A stretch of 5,910 bases of DNA from contig DAOTTX010000143.1 in NCBI GenBank assembly GCA_034437515.1, positions 1 through 5,910 of the forward strand, given 5' to 3'. Positions 1 to 5,033 of the stretch are shown piece after piece (the first letter of the stretch is position 1; every line of letters begins with the position of its first letter). The DNA is from DAOTTX01 sp034437515. GTDB lineage: Bacteria > Chloroflexota > Anaerolineae > Aggregatilineales > Phototrophicaceae. Position numbers and translations under genes: made by a program. The notes below the pieces were generated by a model, which worked only from the letters and a program-made list of their open reading frames with translations, had not been told where the DNA came from and did not search any database.

Positions 1-172
1 TTCTGTGGTGGGCATAAAATGTTACGATTTTTCGCTGAAATTGGACGCTAATGCCATAATCCTATACATGAAATCGCTTTTATGAGCTGTTTTCTTCACC
101 AATCTGCCCAATAAATAGCGATTCTGGGCAAAAATATGTCCGTTTTTGTAATAAATTTCGTAAACCACAGAA
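1..172. repeat. MITE-like AT-rich element with terminal inverted repeats
   Basis: This AT-rich block contains no plausible gene. It begins with TTCTGTGGT (1-9) and ends with the exact reverse complement ACCACAGAA (164-172). Further inward the arms stay partly similar: about 17 of the first 25 positions match, and TCGCT and ATTGG words recur in both arms. It also holds a short internal hairpin (TGCCCA 105-110 with TGGGCA 125-130). Size, AT richness, terminal inverted repeats and lack of coding fit a non-autonomous miniature element or decayed IS end. It abuts the broken end of the Uma2 relic, which suggests insertion or deletion there. A target duplication cannot be tested because the window begins at the left end. 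Confidence 0.4.
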
Positions 173-176
173 AGTG

Positions 177-424
177 TTAGAACCAGTAACGTTCACCCGC
201 AACCCTATAGCCGCCATCCGCGCCTGTCAGATGCCCGATGTCGTTCTGGTCGAGATAAATGAACAGATAACCGTTCATGGTCGCTGCGATCTTCGATGAC
301 AGTGGATTAGAAACTACCTCAAATGTCTCTCCCCGATGTATTCAAACAGCCGATCTTGATTTTCTGGTCGTGAAATAAAAGCATCAAACGCCTGGAGCGT
401 CAGTTGTCCGGTTTGAGTCGCCAT
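177..424 (-). pseudogene. Uma2-family endonuclease relic (frameshifted, truncated)
   Basis: Reading from ATG at 424, the frame gives an N-terminus beginning MATQTGQLTLQAFDAFISRP and continuing to a Leu-Phe-Glu-Tyr-Ile-Gly stretch typical of Uma2 (DUF820) proteins, then hits a stop after about 36 codons. Restoring one base in a GGGG run near 325-328 recovers GETFEVVSNPLSSKIAATMN. A second lesion near 266-272, consistent with loss of one TATC unit, separates that from DQNDIGHLTGADGGYRVAGE, after which the frame ends at 177. Only the first ~80 residues of a family usually near 190 remain, so the PD-(D/E)XK catalytic part is missing. The start lies 6 nt after the DUSP stop, so it may once have been the operon's fifth gene. 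It is non-functional as it stands. The family assignment comes from remembered Uma2 N-termini. Confidence 0.7.
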
Positions 425-430
425 CGCGTG

Positions 431-1003
431 TTAGCCGCCTGTTGTCTGTGTGGTTTCGTAGCGACGTAGGGCTTCCCACTGGGGCGGCATGATGCGAATA
501 AACGGTCGCCTGGATTTAATCAGTGTGACCGCGTCGTCCAGGCTCATGCCGGTGCTGATGAAATAGGCCGCCGCCATCGTCGGGGCGCGTCCGATGCCGC
601 CTGCACAGTGGATGTAGACTTTCTCGCCGCGTGCGACCACTTCACGGATGAACGCTACGCCTTTATCGAGATGTTCGACGCTGGGTGCATCATCATCGAC
701 GGTGGGCAGATGGCAGTAATTGAGCAGCGCAACGCCATGTTCAGCGTCGTCGTATTCGACACGCATGTTCACGCCGTTCTGGATGCCGGCACGTTCAAGT
801 GTGGTCTTGCCGCGTCGGTTGTACTGCGGTCCGACGTAAATCTCCGGTGTAATCTCGCTGTAGCGCAGCATTGGCACCCCGGTCAGTTTGGGGATGCCAC
901 GCCCAAATGCCCAGATCAACGTGGTCTTTAAACCCTGGTCGCGCAACCGCTGCGCAAGGATGCGCCAGCCTTTTTTGATGTACGTCAGTGGATTTTTCAT
1001 CAC
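431..1003 (-). CDS. Dual-specificity protein phosphatase family protein
   Basis: This is a predicted cytosolic Cys-dependent phosphatase of about 190 residues that hydrolyses phosphomonoesters through a phosphocysteine intermediate. The P-loop HCAGGIGRA lies at residues 132-140, with nucleophile Cys133 and phosphate-binding Arg139. The Asp run at 103-105 lies about 30 residues upstream, where DUSPs carry the general acid. The fold matches compact DUSPs: an IYVGPQ entry strand near 55 and a helix after the P-loop. The N-terminal ~45 residues are basic and not clearly part of the domain. The start is ambiguous: GTG at 1003 gives a GTGA overlap with the upstream stop, while ATG at 1000 gives TGATG. 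There is no strong Shine-Dalgarno, so coupling to the SGNH gene is likely. The loop resembles the CxAG-(hydrophobic)-GR signature of glucan phosphatases but has Gly for Ala. The substrate (protein, glycan or lipid phosphate) cannot be decided. Confidence 0.88.
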   Translation of the reverse strand: MMKNPLTYIKKGWRILAQRLRDQGLKTTLIWAFGRGIPKLTGVPMLRYSEITPEIYVGPQYNRRGKTTLERAGIQNGVNMRVEYDDAEHGVALLNYCHLPTVDDDAPSVEHLDKGVAFIREVVARGEKVYIHCAGGIGRAPTMAAAYFISTGMSLDDAVTLIKSRRPFIRIMPPQWEALRRYETTQTTGG

Positions 1004-2127
1004 GGTGCGTCCATTGCCAGGTCGCGGCGCAGCAGGTCGAGTGTGTAAATCGTCAGTAGGTTTAGATAACTCAGGCCGTAGTAAGCCTCATGTCCAGTGG
1101 TGTAGGTCAGCTTGCGATAGCCGCTAGGCGAGAGGTGTACCTGGTCAATCTCCAAACCGAAATCCGGCAAGACACGTGAGGCAGCCCAGAAGTTAATCAA
1201 CGGCACTTCGTATTCGGTCGCCACTTCCGCCACCGCAAGATTAAGGTCGAGCGATTGCCACCAGAGGTCATCCTCTGGGTGGACGCTGAACGTCAGCAGC
1301 ACCGGGATGATGCCGCGTTCCAGCGACTCCTCAACGATGCGCGTCATCTGTTCGGCGTAGCGGTCGGCATCCATTGAGCGCACGTCATTGGGGCCGAACA
1401 GCACGACCGCGACACTTGGCTGCCGGTTGCGATACTCACAGGCCAGCGGTGTCTCATCGGGGGCGCACCATTCAGCAGCGGCGAAGATCGAGTCGAAGAC
1501 CGCAATCGAACTCAAACCGACCTGCGAGGCGACGCTAGATATATTCGTCCCCTCGCCGAAGAACAGCACCGTGTCTTCGAGGTAGTCATAGGGGCCAAGT
1601 TCGTAATCTGGCTCTGCCATCGCACCGACGAAAATCGCGTTACTGCTCACACTGTCACCGACTTTGGTCACGACATCGGCATGGTTGCCCATTTCTTGAC
1701 CGCGCGCAAAGACCTCACGCATCGCCGGGCTGATGTCTGTTGGCACAATCGGGTAGGCGTAGAGTTCGGCCTCGGTGCGGCTCTCCATATTTTCGGGATC
1801 AAAGTGCGTGGCCTCAAAGTTGACCGGAATTTCACTAAACTCGACCGACTCATCGAGGATCATGCGTCCGGTCTGCACCCAACCTTCGATTTCCATACCG
1901 GCGTTACCCCGTTCGATATGAACGTGTAGCCAATCGCCGACCGGGTTACGTTCGATGATGGTGATGTCGTCCTGCCATTGCACGCGATTGACTTGATAAT
2001 GTGTTTGTCCCGGCCCGGCATAAATGATGGCTTCTTCGCGTGGTTCGACCGCTTCGGATGATGCCCCAACCGGCAGCACAAAAAAGACGATCAAGAGTGC
2101 GGCAAAAAATTTTCGCATTGGGTTCAC
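1000..2127 (-). CDS. Exported SH3b-domain SGNH/GDSL hydrolase family protein
   Basis: This 375-residue protein has a Sec-type signal peptide (basic MRK, hydrophobic core about 7-20, cleavage probably near residues 21-24; no lipobox Cys). It should act outside the membrane. Residues ~31-90 resemble a bacterial SH3 (SH3b) domain, with YAGPG near 36-40, GDWLHV near 64-69 and GWV near 82-84; such domains often bind cell-wall material. Residues ~135-345 are an SGNH hydrolase domain: block I GDS (157-159, nucleophile Ser159), block III GPND (245-248) and block V DQVH (328-331, Asp/His). Cys221 and Cys230 could form a disulfide. SGNH enzymes are usually esterases or deacetylases on lipids or polysaccharides; the substrate here is unknown. 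GTG at 2127 overlaps the upstream stop as GTGA and has GGAG four bases before it; ATG at 2118 would also keep the signal peptide. The downstream DUSP start overlaps its stop. Confidence 0.87.
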   Translation of the reverse strand: MNPMRKFFAALLIVFFVLPVGASSEAVEPREEAIIYAGPGQTHYQVNRVQWQDDITIIERNPVGDWLHVHIERGNAGMEIEGWVQTGRMILDESVEFSEIPVNFEATHFDPENMESRTEAELYAYPIVPTDISPAMREVFARGQEMGNHADVVTKVGDSVSSNAIFVGAMAEPDYELGPYDYLEDTVLFFGEGTNISSVASQVGLSSIAVFDSIFAAAEWCAPDETPLACEYRNRQPSVAVVLFGPNDVRSMDADRYAEQMTRIVEESLERGIIPVLLTFSVHPEDDLWWQSLDLNLAVAEVATEYEVPLINFWAASRVLPDFGLEIDQVHLSPSGYRKLTYTTGHEAYYGLSYLNLLTIYTLDLLRRDLAMDAP

Positions 2128-2738
2128 TCGGCTCCGATTGCGGAAAGGTGAGCCATATCGTTATGGCGGATGAGTAACCAGTGGTTCTGACTGCGTTCCA
2201 ATTCGGCAATGCCTGCGTTATCCAAACGGAAGCGCCAGTATTTGGCCTCCGGCAGTTGTAATGCGTTGCAGATCATCACTCGCAGTGGCCCACCATGCCC
2301 GACGATGACAATGGTCTTCGCCAGCGAACGCTCAATTTCCGCAAGCAGAGTATCAACACGAGCGGCGACCTGCGCCACCGTCTCCCCGCCGTGTGTGGCG
2401 CGGCTGCGGTCCGCTCGCCAGGCGTCGAAGTCTTGCGGGTAGCGTCGTCGTAGTTCATCGGGGGTCAGCCCCTCGAACTTCCCCAACGAAAACTCACGCA
2501 GCCGTTTGTCCGTTTCGATGGGAAGATGATGTGCTGTGTTGATGGCCTGAGCCGTCGCTAATGCGCGTTCGAGGTCGCTGGAATAAATCACGTCGATGGA
2601 GACGTCACACAAGGCTTGTGCGAGTGCTTCGACTTGTGCCTGTCCGGTTGCGTTCAACGCCTGCTCACGCTGACCTTGCAACCGTGCCTCGAAATTCCAA
2701 TTTGTTTCACCATGCCGGACGAGCAGCAACCGCTTCAC
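2124..2738 (-). CDS. Histidine phosphatase (phosphoglycerate mutase-like, RHG family)
   Basis: This 204-residue cytosolic enzyme belongs to histidine phosphatase branch 1, which uses a phosphohistidine intermediate. The N-terminal catalytic motif is LLLVRHGETNWN, with RHG at residues 8-10 and nucleophile His9. Arg58 in SSDLERA is the second conserved phosphate ligand, Glu82 in LREFSLGKFEG is the usual acid/base, and VGHGG carries the second catalytic His148. Length and motif spacing are normal, so the gene looks intact. The family includes CobC-type alpha-ribazole phosphatases, GpmB-like mutases and broad phosphatases. No cobalamin genes are visible, so I do not assign cobC. The start is GTG at 2738, overlapping the methyltransferase stop as GTGA; a following in-frame ATG would delete the RHG motif, so the GTG start is well supported. 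Confidence 0.9.
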   Translation of the reverse strand: MKRLLLVRHGETNWNFEARLQGQREQALNATGQAQVEALAQALCDVSIDVIYSSDLERALATAQAINTAHHLPIETDKRLREFSLGKFEGLTPDELRRRYPQDFDAWRADRSRATHGGETVAQVAARVDTLLAEIERSLAKTIVIVGHGGPLRVMICNALQLPEAKYWRFRLDNAGIAELERSQNHWLLIRHNDMAHLSAIGAE

Positions 2739-3670
2739 GCGCCTTCGCCCTTCGTAAACAGCAGGTTGACGACATCCATGTGCCGCATCAGACGTTCGGT
2801 GAGTTCGCTGACTTTCGCTGTCTGTCCGGTGATGTCGGTCAGCACCCCCGACGCTTCGATGACCTGCACCCGGTCAAAACCAAGCGCGAGTACATCATGC
2901 AGGGTCGCCGTCGGGTCATAATCGAAGGCTTTAAGCGCCTGCGGATTGTATTCCATGATGAGTTTTAAGCCCGGCGACCGCTGAATCGTCTCACGCATCC
3001 CCAGCAGGGCGTTCATCTCCGCGCCTTCGATGTCCATTTTGACGAAATCAACTTTTGTTAAGCCGCGCTCTTGCACGACCGAGTCGATGGTGCGTGTCTG
3101 CACGGTGAAGGTCTGTACGGTGAAGTCTTCGCGCAGGCGCGGGGCAACATCGGTAACGGCGGTCTGCGCCCGTTGTAATTCCGCGATGTCCGCGTCGTAG
3201 TGCAGTGATCCACTGGCGGACATCATCAGGTAATCGTAGAGTTCGGCGGTGCCTTCGCTTTCTGCAACGGCGAGTTGTAGTGGAGTGACGTTGGTATGGT
3301 TAGCGGTGTTGGCTTGCAATGTGGCAAAGATGCGCGGATGCGGCTCAAAGGCCAGCACGCGCCCTGCCGTGCCGACCAAATCGGTGAAGCGCCGGGTATA
3401 ATAACCGACGTGTGCGCCGACATCGAGGATGACCATGCCCGGTTCAACGAGCCGTTCGACCTGTGCCATTGTCTCGACTTCGTGTTTGCCGGTGAGTAGC
3501 TCCAGCCGAAACCAGAAGGGATCGTCTTTCATCGTATGAAATTGCTGGCGTGACTCCAACAGCGGAATGGCGCTGTGGCTCATCACCCAGTGGGTGACCC
3601 GGTGCAACGCCGGTACTCGTTTAATCGTTTTGCGATAGATATTCAGGCTGGTGGTAAACAATTCGGACAT
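2735..3670 (-). CDS. FkbM family methyltransferase
   Basis: This 311-residue class I SAM-dependent methyltransferase is the first intact gene of the operon. The Rossmann core starts near residue 78: motif I is VILDVGAHVGYY (80-91), the SAM-ribose acidic residue is Glu109 in FEPHP, and the FkbM hallmark VDFVKMDIEGAE spans 207-218. Members typically O-methylate hydroxyls of sugars or polyketides, usually on glycans, antibiotics or lipids. The N-terminal ~70 residues (basic, with PFWFRLELLTGKHE) are the usual FkbM lead-in. There is no signal peptide, so it is cytosolic. ATG at 3670 is preceded by GGAGAG about ten bases upstream. A five-residue duplication (TFTVQ twice, about residues 187-196) comes from a 15-bp tandem repeat. 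Its stop overlaps the next start. The acceptor substrate cannot be predicted. Confidence 0.88.
   Translation of the reverse strand: MSELFTTSLNIYRKTIKRVPALHRVTHWVMSHSAIPLLESRQQFHTMKDDPFWFRLELLTGKHEVETMAQVERLVEPGMVILDVGAHVGYYTRRFTDLVGTAGRVLAFEPHPRIFATLQANTANHTNVTPLQLAVAESEGTAELYDYLMMSASGSLHYDADIAELQRAQTAVTDVAPRLREDFTVQTFTVQTRTIDSVVQERGLTKVDFVKMDIEGAEMNALLGMRETIQRSPGLKLIMEYNPQALKAFDYDPTATLHDVLALGFDRVQVIEASGVLTDITGQTAKVSELTERLMRHMDVVNLLFTKGEGA
3096..3125. repeat. 15-bp tandem duplication inside the FkbM gene
   Basis: GTCTGCACGGTGAAG (3096-3110) is followed directly by GTCTGTACGGTGAAG (3111-3125), one mismatch apart. It is in frame and gives TFTVQTFTVQ in the protein, between the SAM-binding core and the conserved DIEGAE segment, so the frame is kept. 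It looks like recent slippage or a small duplication. Confidence 0.85.
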
Positions 3671-3702
3671 CGGTCTTTGTCTCTCCGTCGAGTAGCGCCA
3701 AG

Positions 3703-3730
3703 ATTGTACTCAACCCGTGCCCCGTTGCCT
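3703..3730 (-). promoter_or_regulatory. Possible promoter (-10 TACAAT) for the four-gene operon
   Basis: On the minus strand TACAAT (3708-3703) is a 5/6 match to the sigma-70 -10 box, about 33 nt before the methyltransferase start. The matching -35 region, about 17 nt further upstream (TAGGCA-like), is poor, so the promoter is weak or activator-dependent, or the operon is instead read from the kinase-fragment promoter. It overlaps the 3' end of the kinase fragment. Confidence 0.3.
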
Positions 3731-3943
3731 ACCTTTATTCTGTGTGATGGTAGCGTCGTTCTCAAACCGACGGCGGATGTCGTCACGACCGATCATATCC
3801 TGTGAAAGGAACTTAATGGCGACCTCACGATTGAGCCGGTTGTCTATCGCCTTGTAGACCTCCCCCATGCCGCCGCCACCGATCCGTTCGACAACATAAT
3901 AGCGATCTGCAAAGGTTTGACCATTTGGATTGAAAATTGGCAT
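3710..3943 (-). CDS. Ser/Thr protein kinase N-lobe fragment (probable pseudogene)
   Basis: These 77 codons encode the beginning of a Hanks-type (PknB-like) kinase: the glycine loop IGGGGMGEVYKA (residues 21-32) and VAIKFL with the ATP-binding Lys44. The start of helix C, RRRFENDA, has Asp63 where I align the conserved Glu. Family sequence ends near residue 66 and is replaced by a short polar tail ending in GTG and a stop. The catalytic loop (HRD), DFG and all C-lobe are absent, whereas real kinases of this type exceed 270 residues. It cannot phosphorylate. The start ATG at 3943 has GGGGA five bases upstream, so expression signals survive. It lies 39 nt upstream of the methyltransferase on the same strand, so a deletion probably fused the kinase 5' end to the operon. 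Whether the short peptide is made or matters is unknown. Confidence 0.8.
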   Translation of the reverse strand: MPIFNPNGQTFADRYYVVERIGGGGMGEVYKAIDNRLNREVAIKFLSQDMIGRDDIRRRFENDATITQNKGRQRGTG

Positions 3944-4168
3944 TGTTTCCCCATTGAATCAGCGATTAATCAACTGTTGGATTGTAATCTTAGTCTACCG
4001 TAAGTTTATCAAAATGACGATAAACGAAATATCGGTATCGTATGGAATTATGGCGTCATCCAGGGGGGCGAGGCAGAAATGCGCGGATAATCAGAAGCAC
4101 TTTACGGCGTTTTACATTCTCAAACCAGGTTATCCAAGTGTGGGCTTGAGCAGGAACCTCATTCGTCA
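3944..4168. other. Divergent intergenic region between kinase fragment and tetR
   Basis: Most of the 298 bp between the two divergent starts is AT-leaning and non-coding. An 81-codon plus-strand open frame (3930-4175) lacks a Shine-Dalgarno and recognisable protein features, and I do not call it. The region holds a 7-bp inverted repeat (4004-4025), a small GATTAATC palindrome (3964-3971) and, on the minus strand, a TACAAT -10-like word about 40 nt before the kinase start with no well-spaced -35. The tetR promoter and operator lie just beyond its right edge. Confidence 0.6.
4004..4025. promoter_or_regulatory. Inverted repeat, candidate operator upstream of kinase fragment
   Basis: GTTTATC (4004-4010) and its perfect reverse complement GATAAAC (4019-4025) are separated by 8 nt. 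The 7-8-7 layout suits a dimeric DNA-binding protein. It lies 61-82 bp upstream of the kinase-fragment ATG, near where a promoter for that strand would be. No U-run follows on either strand, so it is not a terminator. The binding factor is unknown. Confidence 0.35.
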
Positions 4169-4187
4169 CCACTGATATTGACAGTGG
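4169..4187. promoter_or_regulatory. Inverted-repeat operator candidate overlapping the tetR -35 box
   Basis: CCACTG (4169-4174) and CAGTGG (4182-4187) form a perfect 6-bp inverted repeat with a 7-nt spacer, 19 bp in all. TTGACA of the tetR promoter starts inside it. Many TetR proteins bind pseudo-palindromes of about this size over their own promoter, so autorepression is the natural reading. This is inferred from position, not from a known operator sequence. Confidence 0.5.
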
Positions 4188-4206
4188 CAACTGAGCGCAC
4201 TACACT
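4178..4206 (+). promoter_or_regulatory. Sigma-70-type promoter of tetR
   Basis: A perfect -35 TTGACA (4178-4183), an exact 17-nt spacer and the -10 TACACT (4201-4206, 4/6) point to transcription starting near 4213. That leaves a leader of about 29 nt before the ATG, with AAGGA at 4231-4235. It is the best promoter in the window. Confidence 0.65.
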
Positions 4207-4241
4207 CGACTCGACTGTCTAAACGCTGTAAAGGAAACACC

Positions 4242-4943
4242 ATGCCCAGAAAACGTCAAGTCGAGGTCAACGAAGCCACACGCCGCAGAATCAAAGATGT
4301 TGCATGCGAATTGATAGCGGAGAAGGGCACTGCTGGTCTGAGTTTACGGGCGATTGCACGTAAGATGGCGATGACCGCACCTGCGCTCTACCATTACTTT
4401 GACTCGCTCGATGATTTGATTACCGCTCTCATCGTTGATGCGTTTACCGGGCAAGCGGCATACATCCGGCAAGCAAGAGACGCAGCCGCCGAAGCCGGTC
4501 AATCTTATGGGGAACAAATCTTCACCGCCATGTTGGCCTATCGCCAATGGGCGGTTGAGCATGTGACCGATTTCCAGTTGATTTATGGCAATCCTATCCC
4601 CGGTTATGATGCGCCAGCCGATGTGACGACCCCTGCTGCGCAGCTCATCGGTGATGTGTTTATGGAGACGGTTTCCGCAGGCGTCGAAGCGAAAGTGGTT
4701 CAATTGCCAGAGAATTACACACGCATTCCTCCACTCGTATACAAGCACTATCAGACAAAGTACGGCATGGATGAAGAAGTAGCCCGTATCTTCCACGTTT
4801 TGAATCAAACGTGGGGATTGATACACGGTATGGTCTCACTTGAGGTACACAATCACACGACACCCGTCGTAGGCGATACACAAACCTTTTACGAACAGGC
4901 CGTGCGTGCCCACTTACAAACCTTTAATGTCACAATAGATTAA
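4242..4943 (+). CDS. TetR/AcrR family transcriptional regulator
   Basis: This is a 233-residue DNA-binding regulator. The N-terminal ~60 residues are a classic TetR domain: helix 1 near 11-28, then the helix-turn-helix LSLRAIARKMAMTAPALYHY (33-52) ending in the typical YHYFDSLDDLI. The rest is the helical ligand-binding and dimerisation part. The segment YRQWAVEHVTDFQLIYGNPI (about 100-119) resembles the WHG-type C-terminal domain of a TetR subgroup. Length is normal and the frame intact. ATG at 4242 follows AAGGA with a 6-nt gap. A strong promoter with an embedded inverted repeat lies directly upstream, which suggests autoregulation. The next gene, 90 bp downstream on the same strand, is an Acg-like flavoprotein and the likeliest co-regulated target. 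The ligand is unknown. Confidence 0.92.
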   Translation: MPRKRQVEVNEATRRRIKDVACELIAEKGTAGLSLRAIARKMAMTAPALYHYFDSLDDLITALIVDAFTGQAAYIRQARDAAAEAGQSYGEQIFTAMLAYRQWAVEHVTDFQLIYGNPIPGYDAPADVTTPAAQLIGDVFMETVSAGVEAKVVQLPENYTRIPPLVYKHYQTKYGMDEEVARIFHVLNQTWGLIHGMVSLEVHNHTTPVVGDTQTFYEQAVRAHLQTFNVTID

Positions 4944-4969
4944 CACCGTAAAACTTGTATCGCCATAGT

Positions 4970-5032
4970 GCGTAAACCTTAGTAGCGAGCTTGATAAATT
5001 GACCAAACAAGCATTTACTAAGGAGCGTAAAC
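4970..5032. repeat. 8-bp direct repeats GCGTAAAC flanking the hairpin
   Basis: GCGTAAAC occurs at 4970-4977 and again at 5025-5032, immediately outside the hairpin arms. A related CGTAAAAC lies at 4947-4954. The pair could be a target-site duplication around a ~47-bp palindromic insertion, or repeated regulator half-sites spread along the tetR-acg gap. Confidence 0.5.
4977..5023 (+). promoter_or_regulatory. Hairpin sequestering the acg-like ribosome binding site
   Basis: CCTTAGTA (4977-4984) pairs perfectly with TACTAAGG (5016-5023). Inside, GCTTG (4989-4993) pairs with CAAGC (5008-5012) around a 14-nt loop. The 3' arm contains most of the only good Shine-Dalgarno for the acg-like gene (AAGGAG, 5020-5025), so the folded RNA would hide it. 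It may act as a translational switch (small RNA, protein, temperature or ligand controlled), or the DNA may instead be a palindromic binding site or tiny insertion. There is no downstream U-tract, so it is not a terminator. Confidence 0.45.
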
Positions 5033-5033
5033 A

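Noticed and set aside
105..130. TGCCCA/TGGGCA hairpin as a terminator for the minus-strand operon
   Set aside because: The stem is only 6 bp with a 14-nt loop and lacks a U-tract directly after it on the minus strand; it is part of the MITE-like block.
608..931. 107-codon plus-strand open frame opposite the DUSP gene
   Set aside because: The opposite strand carries the phosphatase P-loop; no start signal or domain is seen here.
2124..2738. Assignment of the histidine phosphatase as CobC (alpha-ribazole phosphatase)
   Set aside because: The motifs are shared by the whole branch and no cobalamin genes are nearby, so the specific name is not supported.
2561..2968. 135-codon plus-strand open frame across the phosphatase/methyltransferase junction
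   Set aside because: It lies opposite two intact, motif-confirmed genes and encodes Arg-rich peptide typical of shadow frames.
3930..4175. 81-codon plus-strand open frame in the divergent intergenic region
   Set aside because: There is no Shine-Dalgarno, it overlaps the kinase start, the amino-acid composition looks random and it runs into the tetR operator. It is probably chance.
4344..4826. 160-codon minus-strand open frame antisense to tetR
   Set aside because: The TetR helix-turn-helix on the plus strand explains the DNA; the antisense product has no recognisable domain or RBS.
4991..5019. Possible separate acg promoter TTGATA, 17 nt, TTTACT
   Set aside because: Transcription would start inside or after the Shine-Dalgarno, leaving no usable leader. 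The match is better explained by AT-rich sequence within the hairpin loop.
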